From Cereibacter ovatus (GTDB lineage Bacteria; Pseudomonadota; Alphaproteobacteria; Rhodobacterales; Rhodobacteraceae), in contig NZ_OAOQ01000007.1 of assembly GCF_900207575.1 (NCBI RefSeq), positions 1 to 64,000 on the forward strand: a stretch of 64,000 bases of DNA. Reading direction: 5' to 3'. The notes under the pieces are model-generated. The model saw nothing but the letters and a program-made list of their open reading frames with translations. It did not search any database and was not told where the DNA came from. How positions within the stretch are numbered: the first letter of the stretch is position 1; the number at the start of each line of letters is the position of its first letter. Positions 45,430-55,278 of this stretch are shown here, piece by piece. Both the position numbers and the translations under genes were made by a program.

Positions 45430-46386
45430 CTACTGGCCGATCCAGCCCTGCCAGCGGCTTTCGTTTGCGGCCATCCAGTCCGCGACCACCTGCTCGACGC
45501 TTTGGCCGTCCAGATCGACCTTGCCGATCAGGGCGCCCATCTCGACGCTGTCGATGCTGAAGGCGCCGATGATGCCGTGGGCCTTGGGCCATTTCTCTTT
45601 CACGCCGGACCATGCGACCTTCCAGATGTCGCCATGGGGCTTGCCGCAATCGTAGCCAAGGTCGGGATTTTCGCCCCAGCCCGGATCGGCGTAACACGCG
45701 GCGGTGTATTCGGGAAATTCGACCCATGCGCCGTCGTATTTGGCCGGCGCCCAGTGCGGCGCATAGATCCACAGCAGGATCGGCGCCTTGCGCTGATAGG
45801 CGCTTTCCAGTTCGGCAAACAGCGCCGCATCGGTGCCGGCGTGAACGACCTCGAACGGCAGGTCCAGCGCCTCGACCCGTTCCTCGTCAAAGCCGCCCCA
45901 TGTCACCGGCCCGCCCAGATAGCGGCCCTTGGGCGAGGTTTCGGCGGTGGCGAAAGCCTCGGCGCAGGCGGGTTCGCGCAGGGCTTTCCAGTCGGGCAGG
46001 CCCGGGCAGGCCTCCAGCATATAAGAGGGATACCACCATTCCTCTTTGGCCATCATCCCGGTCGGGCCGATCACCTCGACAGTGCCAGTCGCCACCGCCG
46101 CATCCATCGCCTCGCGGCCGGTGGTTTCCCAGATCTCCATCGCGACATGCAGATCGCCGGTTTCCAGCCCGGCGAACTGCGCCAGATAGTCGGCCTGCAC
46201 ATAATCCACCGCGATGCCGGCCTTTTCCAGAACCGCGCCCATCAGTTGCGTGGTGATAAGCTGGCCGGTCCAGTCGTGCAGCGTCAGCTTGATCGGGTCG
46301 GATGCATCCTGTGCCGCGGCCGGCAGGCCGCTGACAAGGGCCGCGGCGGCGGCGGCCGTCAGTGTCGATCGTAGGCGGGCAGTCAT
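45430..46386 (-). CDS. Betaine-type ABC transporter substrate-binding protein
   Basis: The 318-residue periplasmic protein has a signal peptide (MTARLRSTLTAAAAAALVSGLPAAAQ). The mature OpuAC-type domain begins IKLTLHDWTGQLITTQLMGAVLEK and has several tryptophans (MEIWETTG, EEWWYPSY, VTWGGF, LLWIYAPHW), consistent with a cage for a quaternary amine. It is the first gene of the operon, with AGGGGGAC before the ATG at 46384-46386. The ligand might be glycine betaine, proline betaine, choline or a related N-methylated compound. Confidence 0.87.
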   Translation of the reverse strand: MTARLRSTLTAAAAAALVSGLPAAAQDASDPIKLTLHDWTGQLITTQLMGAVLEKAGIAVDYVQADYLAQFAGLETGDLHVAMEIWETTGREAMDAAVATGTVEVIGPTGMMAKEEWWYPSYMLEACPGLPDWKALREPACAEAFATAETSPKGRYLGGPVTWGGFDEERVEALDLPFEVVHAGTDAALFAELESAYQRKAPILLWIYAPHWAPAKYDGAWVEFPEYTAACYADPGWGENPDLGYDCGKPHGDIWKVAWSGVKEKWPKAHGIIGAFSIDSVEMGALIGKVDLDGQSVEQVVADWMAANESRWQGWIGQ

Positions 46387-46485
46387 GGCGAGTCCCCCTG
46401 TCGTTTCGGCTGTGGGGTCAGTGAACGGCACAGCCAAGCCACGAGTCAATTGCTTCGTGTGGCTGTTTGTGTCTTTGCTGATCGT

Positions 46486-46513
46486 ATCTGACCGATCCGG
46501 TCCGGATCTGACC
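46486..46513. promoter_or_regulatory. Operator-like repeat between ABC operon and deoR
   Basis: ATCTGACC occurs at 46486-46493 and again at 46506-46513. The region between them is GATCCGG-T-CCGGATC (46494-46508), a 15-base palindrome. This sits in the 144-base gap between the divergent DeoR gene and the ABC operon, a natural site for DeoR control of both. Confidence 0.5.
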
Positions 46514-46530
46514 TGACAAAGGCATTGCAG

Positions 46531-47286
46531 ATGATTTCCAAGCGCCATGCCGACATCCTGAAGATTCTTGACAGCAGCGGCACCGTCACGGTGGCCGAGC
46601 TTGCAAACCTGCTGGGCGTCTCGACCGAGACGGTGCGCCGCGACCTGCGCCCGCTGGTCGAAGACGGCGCCGTCCACCGGATGCATGGCGCCGTCAGCCT
46701 GACCGGCCCCACCGCCGAGGCGCCCTTTCGCCGCCGGATGCGCGAGAATGCGCCCGCCAAACAGGCGATCGCGGCGCGGGTGGCGGCAACGATCCTCGAC
46801 GGTCAGACGGTGATGCTGGATACCGGCACGACCACCAGTTTCATCGCCCGGGCGCTGACCGGCCACCGCAGATTGCGGGTGGTGACGAATTCGATGGACG
46901 TGGCGCGGACGCTGGCGGTGACAGGCGGGAACCGGGTGTTCCTGACCGCGGGCGAGGTGCGGCCAGACTCGGGCGCGGCGCTGGGACCGGCGGCGGTGGC
47001 GCATGTGCTTCAGTTCCGGGCCGATGTGGCGGTGATCTCGGCCGGGGGCGTCGATGCGCTGGCCGTCACCGACTATGACCCCGACGAGGCCGAGTTCGCC
47101 CGCGCCCTGCTGACCTGCGCCCCGCGCCGGGTAGTGGCGACCGATGCGACCAAATTCGGGCGGCGCGGGCTGGTCGCCGTGGTGGGGTTTGACGGCATGG
47201 ACGAGCTGGTGACGGATGCCGCCCCCCCCGCCGTGATCGCCAGCGCGATGGCGGCAGGGGGGGCGCGGCTGGTTCTGGCGGGCTGA
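46531..47286 (+). CDS. DeoR-family transcriptional regulator
   Basis: The 251-residue protein has the DeoR N-terminal helix-turn-helix (VTVAELANLLGVSTETVRRDLRPL) and the C-terminal sugar-phosphate-sensing DeoRC domain with MLDTGTTTSFIARAL, VVTNSMDVARTL and a late ATDATKFGRRGLV. DeoR proteins generally answer phosphorylated sugars or polyols. It is divergent from the ABC operon. The start is the ATG at 46531; a TTG two codons earlier is in frame. An AAAGG lies 8 bases upstream. Confidence 0.85.
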   Translation: MISKRHADILKILDSSGTVTVAELANLLGVSTETVRRDLRPLVEDGAVHRMHGAVSLTGPTAEAPFRRRMRENAPAKQAIAARVAATILDGQTVMLDTGTTTSFIARALTGHRRLRVVTNSMDVARTLAVTGGNRVFLTAGEVRPDSGAALGPAAVAHVLQFRADVAVISAGGVDALAVTDYDPDEAEFARALLTCAPRRVVATDATKFGRRGLVAVVGFDGMDELVTDAAPPAVIASAMAAGGARLVLAG

Positions 47287-47290
47287 CGCC

Positions 47291-48223
47291 CTAGCCGGCC
47301 GCCGCCGTGGCCGGTGCGCGGCGCCCGCCGAAGGCGATGATCGCCCCGGCCAGTGCGATCAGCCCCATGCCGCCGGCCGCCGCGGGCGTCAGCGTCTCGG
47401 ACCACAAGATCCAGCCCCACAGCGCCGAGGCCGGCAGGATGACATATTCGAACACCGACACCCGCGTGGCGGTGGCGACCTGATAGGCGCGGATCATCAT
47501 CCCCACCGCGAGCAGCGATCCCGCCGCCTGCACAAAGGTCCAGAACAGAAAGGCCTGCGACGGCCAGACAAAGCCGCGCATCACGAAGCCGTCCGCCCCC
47601 GCGGGCACCGGCAGCGGCATCAGCGCCAGCACCGCCATGCCCAAAGCCCCCAGCAACCCCAGCGCGGTGAAGAACCCGCCCAGCAGCGTGGCGGCACTTT
47701 CCTGCGGGCACCAGCGGCGGGTGGCGATATTGCCCATGCCGTAAAGCAGCCCCGCCAGCACCGGCACCGCCGCCGCGACCGAGGCCCCCGCCATCGCCTC
47801 GGGGCCCAGCACCAGCACGACGCCGGCAAAGCCCACCGCCACCGCCAGCACCCGCAAGGGCCCGATCCCCTCGCCATAGACAAAGCGCGAAATCAGCAGC
47901 ACGAAAATCGGCGCCGTGAACAGCCCCGCCGCCACCTGCGCCACCGGCAGAAACGCCAGCGCGCCGAAATAGATCAGCATCGACGTGCCATGAATGGCCG
48001 AGCGCGCCACAACCGCGCGCAAGTTCACCGGCCTCAGCCGCAGCCCCAGCGCCAGCCCCGCCACCGCCAGCAACACCAAGGCCATCACCGAACGGGTGGC
48101 ATGGAACTGCCACAGCCCGCCCTCGGCCGCGATCACGCGCACATAGTTGTCGGTAAAGCCGATCACGACGGCATAGATGATGATGAAACCGGCAGCAGCC
48201 AGCGTCCTGTCCTGCGGATTCAT
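47291..48223 (-). CDS. EamA/DMT-family transporter
   Basis: The 310-residue protein has ten predicted membrane helices in two EamA halves (FIIIYAVVIGFTDNYV..., and VPVLAGLLYGMGNIATRRW...). The start is the ATG at 48221-48223, with GAGGAGG upstream. The family exports or imports small metabolites; the substrate cannot be told. It ends five bases from the convergent deoR stop. Confidence 0.82.
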   Translation of the reverse strand: MNPQDRTLAAAGFIIIYAVVIGFTDNYVRVIAAEGGLWQFHATRSVMALVLLAVAGLALGLRLRPVNLRAVVARSAIHGTSMLIYFGALAFLPVAQVAAGLFTAPIFVLLISRFVYGEGIGPLRVLAVAVGFAGVVLVLGPEAMAGASVAAAVPVLAGLLYGMGNIATRRWCPQESAATLLGGFFTALGLLGALGMAVLALMPLPVPAGADGFVMRGFVWPSQAFLFWTFVQAAGSLLAVGMMIRAYQVATATRVSVFEYVILPASALWGWILWSETLTPAAAGGMGLIALAGAIIAFGGRRAPATAAAG

Positions 48224-48322
48224 CCGCGTCCCTCCTCGTTCGGCCCTTTCCTTCATGCCGATCCCGCGCCAGACTGCGCGCCGGAAAACGACATATCCGG
48301 AACAACGAGGGGAGGCGTTGCA

Positions 48323-49984
48323 ATGGGTTGGCTTGCCGACGAACGCGGCTTGGAAAAATGCGCGGCGAACTTTGCCGCCCTTACGCCGCTGTCACATCTG
48401 AAACGCGCGGCCGAGGTGTTCACCGACCGCATCGCGCTGGTCCATGGCGCGACCCGGCTGACCTATGGCGAATATCACGCGCGGGTCAGCCGGCTGGCCT
48501 CGGCGCTGGCGGGGATGGGCATCCAGCCCGGCGACGTGGTGGCGACGATCCTGCCCAACATCGCCCAGCAGGCCGAAGCGCATTGGGGCGTGCCGGCCGC
48601 GGGCGCGATCCTGAACACGATCAACATCCGCCTCGATGTCGAGACGGTGGCCTATATCTTCGACCATGGTGGCGCCAAGCTGGTGCTGTGCGACACCGCC
48701 TTCCTGCCACTGGCCCGCGCCGCCTGCGAAAAGATGGAGGGCAAGCCCCCCACCATCATCGAGGTCTGCGACCGCGAAGCCGGCCACTCGGCCACCGGCG
48801 AGTTTCTGGAATACGAGGATCTTCTGGCCAAGGGCAGCCCATGGGCGCCATGGGTCATGCCGGAAGACGAATGGGAAAGCCTTGCGCTGAACTATACCTC
48901 GGGCACGACGGGGCGGCCGAAGGGCGTGGTCTATCACCACCGCGGCGCCTATCTGGCGACCTATGGCAATGCCATCGCGTGGCGGATGCAGCTTTACCCG
49001 GTCTATCTGACCATCGTGCCGCTGTTTCACTGCAACGGCTGGTGTCACACCTGGATGGTGCCAATGCTGGGCGGCACCGTGGTCTGCTGCCGCGACGTGA
49101 CCGCCAAGGCGATCTACGCCGCCATTGCGGACGAAGGCGTGACCCATTTCGGCGGCGCCCCCATCGTGCTGAACGCCATCATCAACGCAGGCGCCGAAGA
49201 CCGTCGCGACTTTGGCCATGTGGTCGAGGTGTTCACCGCCGGCGCCCCCCCGCCCGCGGCAACACTGGCCGCAATCGAGCCGCTGGGCTTCAATGTCACG
49301 CAGGTCTATGGCCTGACCGAAGTCTACGGCCCGGCGACGGAATGCATCTGGAAACCGGAATGGGATGCCACGACAGGCGACGAGCGCGCGGCGCTGAAGG
49401 CGCGCACCGGCGTCGGCATGGCCACGCTGGAAGGCGCCGAGGTGCATGACACCCACGGCCAGCCGATCCCGCGCGACACCGTTCATCTGGGCGAAATCGC
49501 GATGCGCGGCAACATGGTGATGAAGGGTTATTACAAGAACCCCGAAGCCACCGCCGAAGCCTTCAAGGACGGCTGGTTCCGCTCGGGCGACATCGCGTTC
49601 CAGCATCCTGACGGCTACATCAAGATCACCGACCGGGCCAAGGACATCATCATCTCGGGCGGCGAGAATGTCAGCTCGGTCGAGGTCGAGGGCGTGATCG
49701 CCCATCACCCCGCCGTCAGCCTCTGCGCCGTGGTGGCGCGCCCCGATGACCGCTGGGGCGAAGTGCCCTGCGCCTTTGTCGAACTGAAACGCGGCCGGCA
49801 GGCGACCGAGGCCGAGATCATCGCCTTCGTGCGCGAACGGCTGGCGGGCTTCAAGACGCCGAAACAGGTGATCTTCTGCGACCTGCCCAAGACCTCGACC
49901 GGCAAGATCCAGAAATTCGAACTGCGCGCCGTCGCGCGGCTGGCCCTGACCGAGGCAGAGGCCGGGACGGAAACCGCCCCGTGA
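48323..49984 (+). CDS. Acyl-CoA synthetase (DmdB-like medium-chain ligase)
   Basis: The 553-residue AMP-forming ligase has the P-loop-like NYTSGTTGRPKGVVYHHRG, the A5 block VYGLTEVYG, SGGENVSSVE and the C-terminal catalytic lysine (Lys528) in TSTGKIQKFELR. The opening MGWLADERGLEKCAANFAALTPLSHL resembles ligases of the DmdB type (methylmercaptopropionyl-CoA) in marine Rhodobacterales, but no dmd genes are nearby. Another medium-chain acyl-CoA role is equally possible. A strong GAGGGGAGG precedes the ATG at 48323. Confidence 0.82.
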   Translation: MGWLADERGLEKCAANFAALTPLSHLKRAAEVFTDRIALVHGATRLTYGEYHARVSRLASALAGMGIQPGDVVATILPNIAQQAEAHWGVPAAGAILNTINIRLDVETVAYIFDHGGAKLVLCDTAFLPLARAACEKMEGKPPTIIEVCDREAGHSATGEFLEYEDLLAKGSPWAPWVMPEDEWESLALNYTSGTTGRPKGVVYHHRGAYLATYGNAIAWRMQLYPVYLTIVPLFHCNGWCHTWMVPMLGGTVVCCRDVTAKAIYAAIADEGVTHFGGAPIVLNAIINAGAEDRRDFGHVVEVFTAGAPPPAATLAAIEPLGFNVTQVYGLTEVYGPATECIWKPEWDATTGDERAALKARTGVGMATLEGAEVHDTHGQPIPRDTVHLGEIAMRGNMVMKGYYKNPEATAEAFKDGWFRSGDIAFQHPDGYIKITDRAKDIIISGGENVSSVEVEGVIAHHPAVSLCAVVARPDDRWGEVPCAFVELKRGRQATEAEIIAFVRERLAGFKTPKQVIFCDLPKTSTGKIQKFELRAVARLALTEAEAGTETAP

Positions 49985-50001
49985 CCCGGCCAAGGCGCGA
50001 C

Positions 50002-50028
50002 GGCGCGGCGGCGTCCGTCCGCGCCGCC
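50002..50028 (+). terminator. Terminator after the acyl-CoA synthetase gene
   Basis: GGCGCGG and CCGCGCC (or overlapping GGCGGCG and CGCCGCC) form a strong GC hairpin 18 bases past the stop, followed by GCCTTTC. Confidence 0.5.
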
Positions 50029-50119
50029 GCCTTTCATGCGGGGCGGCGGGTGATTGTGGGCGCCGGCAAGGCGGGCTATCGTGCCGCGTAACAAGTCAGG
50101 GCCGAGGCCGAACCCGCGC

Positions 50120-51139
50120 ATGACGGCGCTGAAGAAATACCAGAAACTGGAATGCACCGGCCTTTGGCGTCCCGCGCCCGAGGATCAGCGGCGCGAGGTT
50201 CTGGTGAATTTCGGCGAAGCCTCGTTGACCATGGCCGATCCGCGCACCGAACTGGCGTTGTCGCACTGGTCGCTGCCGGCGGTGGAACGGCTGAACCCCG
50301 GCGAGATGCCGGCGCTTTACGCCCCCGGGTCCGATGCCGCCGAAACGCTGGAAATCGAGGACCGCGACATGATCGCCGCGCTGGATACGGTGCGCGCGGC
50401 GCTGCGTTCGACCCGGCCGCGCCCGGGCCGGCTGCGCAATCCGGTGCTGGGCGGGCTGAGCGTGCTGGTTCTGCTGCTGGGGGTGTTCTGGATGCCGGGG
50501 GCGCTGGTCAGACACACCGCCTCGGTCGTGCCGCCCGCGACCCGCGCCGAGATCGGCGCCATCGCGCTTCAGGATCTGATGCGCCTGACCGGCAAGCCCT
50601 GCGCCGCGCCCCTTGGCCGGCGCGCCGCCGATCGGCTGTCGCTGCGGGTGTTCGGCTACGACGGCGTTCGGCTTCTGGTGGTGCGCGACGGGGTGCGCCA
50701 GCCGGTCCACCTGCCGGGCCATCAGATCGTGTTCGGTCGCACCATGGTCGAAAGCGCCGACGGACCCGAGGCGATCGCCGGCCATGCGCTGGCCGAACGC
50801 ATGCGGGCGGAACAGCTGGACCCGTTGATCCCGCTGCTGCGCCATGCGGGGATCGCCGCCACCTTCCGGCTGCTGACAACCGGCGTTCTGCCTGCCGATG
50901 CGGTCGAGGACTATGGCCAGACGCTGTTGCAGACCCCGCCCACCGACCTGCCCGATGCCGAACTGATGCCCCGGTTCGAGGCCGCAGGCATCCCGGCAAG
51001 GCCCTATGCCTTCTCGGTCGATCCGACCGGAGAGTCCATGCTTGGCCTGATCGAAGCCGACGAGCTGCGCCGCGACAGCCCTCGCACAGTGCTGGCCGAT
51101 GGCGACTGGATCAGCCTGCAAGGCATCTGCGCCGACTAG
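50120..51139 (+). CDS. Unknown single-pass membrane protein
   Basis: The 339-residue protein has a cytoplasmic N-terminal region, one membrane segment (about 107-130, ending GVFWMPGALV), and a periplasmic part with VVRDGVRQPVHLPGHQIVFGRTMVES and ...DWISLQGICAD at the end. No signal peptide and no named family are recognised. The start is taken at the ATG at 50120, where KKYQKLE begins; an earlier in-frame start at 50054 lacks a site. It lies between the ligase and SPOR genes. Confidence 0.6.
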   Translation: MTALKKYQKLECTGLWRPAPEDQRREVLVNFGEASLTMADPRTELALSHWSLPAVERLNPGEMPALYAPGSDAAETLEIEDRDMIAALDTVRAALRSTRPRPGRLRNPVLGGLSVLVLLLGVFWMPGALVRHTASVVPPATRAEIGAIALQDLMRLTGKPCAAPLGRRAADRLSLRVFGYDGVRLLVVRDGVRQPVHLPGHQIVFGRTMVESADGPEAIAGHALAERMRAEQLDPLIPLLRHAGIAATFRLLTTGVLPADAVEDYGQTLLQTPPTDLPDAELMPRFEAAGIPARPYAFSVDPTGESMLGLIEADELRRDSPRTVLADGDWISLQGICAD

Positions 51140-51293
51140 CCGCCCCATCAGGGCCGCATCGGCAGGGCAACGGTGGCCCCACAGGACCAACAGGCCAGCG
51201 TCGGGGCACCCCCCCGCACAGGCACGGTGACACGGCAACGTCTGGCCATCGGCGGGTCAGCCGGCACGGGCATCGGCCCCGGACATAAGAAAA

Positions 51294-51321
51294 CGCCCCG
51301 CCGCCAAGGGGGCGGGGGGCG
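51294..51321 (-). terminator. Terminator of the SPOR gene
   Basis: CGCCCCGCC..., with GGGGGCGGGGGGCG, forms a strong hairpin about 40 bases past the stop. On the minus strand it runs into GCGTTTTCTTAT. Confidence 0.8.
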
Positions 51322-51362
51322 CCAAGGTTTGTTGCTGCCCGAGGTTCAGGTCGCCTTCTATG

Positions 51363-52412
51363 TCAGGATCGGATGAATGCGTCGGTATAGCCCGCGCTGC
51401 GGGCCGCGGTCAGCGCGGCGCGGATCGCCTGCGTATCGGCAAACGGCCCCGCCATCACCACATCAAGCTGCCCGCGCGACACCGCAGCCGGCAGGCCAAG
51501 CGATTGCAGCCGGTCCAGCGCACGCTCGGCATTGGCGGGCACCGAAAAGGCGCCGATCTGCACATAGCGCCGCGCCAGCGGAACGGCCGGGGCCACCGCC
51601 GGGCCGGACTTCGGCACGACCGCCGCCGCAAGCGCCGTGTCCAGAGGCGGCAAGACCGGCACCCGGGCGCCGTCCAGCCCATGCCCCGGCCGGGTGCAAA
51701 GCACAGTCGAGCCGCCATCCATCAACGCCACCCGCCGCGCCTGCGGCGCCGAGACCGGGCAGCCGACCTTGGCCGGCAGATCCGCCGGCGCCACCACCTC
51801 GCCCGGTGCAATGGTCAGACGGCGGAAGGCCTGAAGCTCGGCCGCGCCATGGGCATGGATCACCACCGGCAGGCGCGGCGCCTTTGGCCGCAGGGCAACC
51901 CGATGCGGCTTGGCCTTGCGCGGCGGGCGGGCGGTGGTATCGGCCCGCTTTGACGCGGCCTGAGCTGCGGCCGGGGGCGCGGCAGCCGGAACGGCCGGGC
52001 TGGCTGCGGGGGCAGCACCCGCCATCAGCGGATCCGTCGCGGCGGCGACGTCCGGCGTGGCCGCGGGCTTGTCCTGCGCAAGCGGCGCGGGTGCGGGGGG
52101 CACGATCACCGCAGGGGCCGCGGGTGCGGCCACCTCTTCGACCGCGATGGGCTTGCCCGGTTCGACCAGCCCGGCGATGCTGGGCGGATAGCCGCACAGC
52201 GGCTTGCGGTCCGGGGTCACGCGCGGCACCCATGTCACCGATCCGTCCATGCCCGCGCGCAAATAGACGCAGCCGCGGCTGTCGACATATTGCGCGCCGG
52301 GGAACCCTTCCGGGGGACGCTCGGCCGGGCCTGCGGGCATATCCTGCGCCGAGCCGATACCGGCCCCGACCACAAGCGCCCACATTGCGGTGGAGACGAC
52401 CCTGAACAGCAT
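51363..52412 (-). CDS. SPOR-domain envelope protein
   Basis: The 349-residue protein starts with a signal peptide (MLFRVVSTAMWALVVGAGIGSAQ). A small conserved segment follows (VDSRGCVYLRAGMDGSVTWVPRVTPDRKPLCG, two cysteines), then a long Ala/Pro-rich linker (about 95-195). A C-terminal SPOR domain ends the protein (RYVQIGAFSVPANAERALDRL to the end), which binds denuded peptidoglycan at the septum. The start is the ATG at 52410-52412 with GGAG seven bases upstream. Confidence 0.8.
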   Translation of the reverse strand: MLFRVVSTAMWALVVGAGIGSAQDMPAGPAERPPEGFPGAQYVDSRGCVYLRAGMDGSVTWVPRVTPDRKPLCGYPPSIAGLVEPGKPIAVEEVAAPAAPAVIVPPAPAPLAQDKPAATPDVAAATDPLMAGAAPAASPAVPAAAPPAAAQAASKRADTTARPPRKAKPHRVALRPKAPRLPVVIHAHGAAELQAFRRLTIAPGEVVAPADLPAKVGCPVSAPQARRVALMDGGSTVLCTRPGHGLDGARVPVLPPLDTALAAAVVPKSGPAVAPAVPLARRYVQIGAFSVPANAERALDRLQSLGLPAAVSRGQLDVVMAGPFADTQAIRAALTAARSAGYTDAFIRS

Positions 52413-52436
52413 GAACATACTCCGTGAGACGGGGCG

Positions 52437-52465
52437 ATCTTGCCCTGCCCCCGGCCGTATGGCAA
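52437..52465 (-). promoter_or_regulatory. Possible promoter of the SPOR gene
   Basis: Minus strand TTGCCA (52460-52465), 17-base spacer, CAAGAT (52437-52442), in the 64-base gap after upp. Confidence 0.35.
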
Positions 52466-52476
52466 GCATTTTCCCT

Positions 52477-53109
52477 TTATTTAGTGCCGAACATACGGTC
52501 GCCCGCATCCCCTAGGCCGGGAACAATATATCCATGGTCGTTCAGGCAGTCATCCACAGCCGCTGTGACGATCGGCACGTCGGGATGCGCCTCTTTCATC
52601 CGCGCCACCCCTTCCGGCGCGGCCAGAAGGCACAGGAACCGGATGTTCTTCGCGCCCTTCGCCTTCAGCAGATCGATGGCCGCCACGGACGAATTGCCGG
52701 TGGCCAGCATCGGATCGACCGCGATCACAAGGCGGTCTTCCAGCATGTCGGGCACCTTGGCGTAATATTGCACCGGCTTCAGCGTCTCGGGGTCGCGGTA
52801 AAGGCCGATGAACCCCACCCGCGCCGCCGGCACCAGTTCCAGAATCCCGTCCAGAAGCCCGTTGCCCGCCCGCAGGATCGAGATCAGCGCCAGTTTCTTG
52901 CCGTCGAGGATCGGGGCGTCCATCTCGCAGATCGGGGTTTCGATCCGGGTCGTGGTCATGTCCAGTTCGCGCGTGACCTCATAGGCCAGCAGCAGGCTGA
53001 TTTCGCGCAGAAGCCGCCGGAAGCCCGCGGTCGAGGTGTCCTTTTTCCGCATGATGGTCAGCTTGTGCTGCACAAGCGGATGGGTGACGACGGTCAGATG
53101 GTCAAGCAT
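52477..53109 (-). CDS. upp: Uracil phosphoribosyltransferase
   Basis: Upp makes UMP from uracil and PRPP. The 210-residue protein has [29 protein letters not shown], the PRPP-binding [15 protein letters not shown] and C-terminal [21 protein letters not shown]. It is the last gene of the nucleoside salvage operon, overlapping add by eight bases. Confidence 0.97.
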   Translation of the reverse strand: MLDHLTVVTHPLVQHKLTIMRKKDTSTAGFRRLLREISLLLAYEVTRELDMTTTRIETPICEMDAPILDGKKLALISILRAGNGLLDGILELVPAARVGFIGLYRDPETLKPVQYYAKVPDMLEDRLVIAVDPMLATGNSSVAAIDLLKAKGAKNIRFLCLLAAPEGVARMKEAHPDVPIVTAAVDDCLNDHGYIVPGLGDAGDRMFGTK

Positions 53110-54085
53110 GGTCGGGCTCCAGTAGCGGGGCGATGCGGGCGCGGGTATCGGGGTCACAGAAGGCGGCGTCAAGGCTGGTGCGGGCGATCTGGCGGAACAC
53201 GCCGTCATCCCAGTCGAACGCCTCGGCCAGACGGTCGTATTCGCGGGCCATGGTGGTGTGGAAGAACGGCGGGTCATCGGTCGAAATCGTGACCTTCACG
53301 CCGCGATGAAAAAGTTCTCTGATCGGGTGCCTGCGCCAGCCGGGATAAAGCCCCAGCGCGATGTTCGAGCCGGGACAGACCTCAAGCACCACGCCGCGCT
53401 CGGCCAGTTCGTCGACCAGCGCCAGATCCTCGATGGCGCGGACGCCATGGCCGATCCGTTCCACACGCAGATCGCGCAACGCGTCGCGGATGCTGTCGGG
53501 GCCGCACCATTCGCCGGCGTGACAGGTCAGGCGCAGCCCCGCCTCGCGCGCCATGTCGAAGGACCAGGCGAAATCCTTCGGGGTCAGCACCGTCTCATCG
53601 CCGGCAAGGCCGAAGCCCACGACGAACGGCCCGGCGGTCTCGGCGGCGCACAGGGCCACCTCTTTTGCGCGGGCGGGGCCGAAATGGCGGATCGGCGTCA
53701 CGATGGCGCGCAAGGTGATGCCCATCGTTCGCTCGGCCTCGGTCGCGGCTTCGGTGATCGCGTGCAGATATTCGCGCCACGCGCCCAGATCGCGGCCGCC
53801 GCAGAAATCGGGGCTGACGAAGGCTTCGGTGTAGGCCACGCCGGAAGCGGCGCTTTGTTCAAGGACGGCCAGCGTCAGGCGGTGGTAATCCTCGGGGCGG
53901 GTCAGGACGCTGGTGGCGGCCTCGTAGACCTTCAGGAAATGGGCAAAGTCGCGGAAGGCATAACTGCCGTCAGGGGCGAAGATGCCCGAGATGTCGATCT
54001 TCTTTTCCCGCGACAGGCCGCGGATGAAGGCGGGCGGGGCCGCGCCTTCCAGATGCAGGTGAAGCTCGATCTTGGGCAGGGTCAC
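53102..54085 (-). CDS. add: Adenosine deaminase
   Basis: Add converts adenosine to inosine, and deoxyadenosine to deoxyinosine. The 327-residue TIM-barrel protein has the zinc-binding [10 protein letters not shown], the catalytic HAGE (CHAGEWCGP), RIGHGVRA with the catalytic histidine, ICPGSN-type VCPGSNIAL and STDDPPFF. The start is the GTG at 54083-54085, six bases after AAGGAG, overlapping the deoB stop by GTGA. All catalytic residues are present. Confidence 0.95.
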   Translation of the reverse strand: MTLPKIELHLHLEGAAPPAFIRGLSREKKIDISGIFAPDGSYAFRDFAHFLKVYEAATSVLTRPEDYHRLTLAVLEQSAASGVAYTEAFVSPDFCGGRDLGAWREYLHAITEAATEAERTMGITLRAIVTPIRHFGPARAKEVALCAAETAGPFVVGFGLAGDETVLTPKDFAWSFDMAREAGLRLTCHAGEWCGPDSIRDALRDLRVERIGHGVRAIEDLALVDELAERGVVLEVCPGSNIALGLYPGWRRHPIRELFHRGVKVTISTDDPPFFHTTMAREYDRLAEAFDWDDGVFRQIARTSLDAAFCDPDTRARIAPLLEPDHA

Positions 54086-55278
54086 AGGAAGCTCCTTCCC
54101 GGGCCGGGCGACAGCAGGCCAAGATGCGCCGAAACCGAGGCCGCCACATCGGCAAAGCCGCACAGCCCGATTTCGCCCACCCCGGCACCGGCGACCAGCA
54201 CCGGCACCCGTTCGCGCGTGTGCTCGGTGCCGCGAAAGGTGGGGTCGTTGCCATGGTCGGCGGTGAAGATCGCGACATCGCCGGTGCGCAGGCGGGCAAG
54301 GAAGGCGCCGGCCCGCGCATCGAACCATTCCAGATGCCGGGCATAGCCCGCCACATCGCGGCGGTGGCCGTAAAGGGTGTCGAACTCGACAAAATTGGCG
54401 AAGATCAGCGCGCCGTCTTCGGCCGTCTCGGCCAGCGCATCCAGCTGGTCGAACAGGGCGGCATCGTCGCGACCCTTGTGCAAGCGGCCGATGCCGCGAT
54501 GCGAGAAGATGTCGCCGATCTTGCCGACGGCATGGGTCGCCCGGCCCGCGCCGGCGGCCACATCCAGCAGCGTCGGCGCCGGGGGGACGATGGCGAAATC
54601 GCGCCGGTTGGGGGTGCGGGCAAAGGCGCCTTCGGGGCCGGTGAAAGGGCGCGCGATCACCCGGCCCACCCGCATTGCATGAACCGTGGGCGCCAGCGCC
54701 GCGCACAGCGCCAGCAGCCGGTCAAGACCGAACCGTTCCTCATGCGCCGCGATCTGAAGCACGCTGTCGGCGGATGTATAGCAGATCGGCCAGCCCGTGC
54801 GCAGATGCGCGGCCCCCAGATCCTCGATGATGGCCGTGCCCGAGGCATGGCAGTTGCCAAGGATGCCGTCGGTTCCGGCAAGGCGGCAGATCTCGGCGGT
54901 CAGGCTGTCGGGAAAGGCGGGGTGGGTGTCGGGGAAAAAATGCCAATCCCATGGCACCGGAACGCCGGCCAGTTCCCAATGACCCGAGGGCGTGTCCTTG
55001 CCCTTCGAGACCTCGGTCGCGGCGCCCCAGCGGCCCTGCGGCGCGGCGCCAAGACCCGGCGCGCGGGCCCCCGAGGCCAGCCGGATCGCGGCACCAAGGC
55101 CCAGCCCGTCCAGCGTGGGCAGCCGCAAGGGGCCCGCCCTGCCCTGATCGGCGCGGCCTTCGGCGCAGGCAAGGGCGATATGGCCAAGCGTGTTGGCACC
55201 CGCATCGCCAAAGGCCGCGGCATCGGGGGCACCGCCGCAGCCAACCGAATCCATGACGATCAGGAAGGCGCGCGGCAT
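54082..55278 (-). CDS. deoB: Phosphopentomutase
   Basis: DeoB interconverts ribose or deoxyribose 1-phosphate and 5-phosphate. The 398-residue alkaline-phosphatase-fold enzyme has the metal site [35 protein letters not shown] and [18 protein letters not shown]. It is ATGA-coupled to deoA and GTGA-coupled to add. Confidence 0.96.
   Translation of the reverse strand: MPRAFLIVMDSVGCGGAPDAAAFGDAGANTLGHIALACAEGRADQGRAGPLRLPTLDGLGLGAAIRLASGARAPGLGAAPQGRWGAATEVSKGKDTPSGHWELAGVPVPWDWHFFPDTHPAFPDSLTAEICRLAGTDGILGNCHASGTAIIEDLGAAHLRTGWPICYTSADSVLQIAAHEERFGLDRLLALCAALAPTVHAMRVGRVIARPFTGPEGAFARTPNRRDFAIVPPAPTLLDVAAGAGRATHAVGKIGDIFSHRGIGRLHKGRDDAALFDQLDALAETAEDGALIFANFVEFDTLYGHRRDVAGYARHLEWFDARAGAFLARLRTGDVAIFTADHGNDPTFRGTEHTRERVPVLVAGAGVGEIGLCGFADVAASVSAHLGLLSPGPGRSFL

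Noticed and set aside
42318-46374. Long plus-strand open frames opposite the ABC transporter genes
   Set aside because: Walker, EAA and signal-peptide features all lie on the minus strand.
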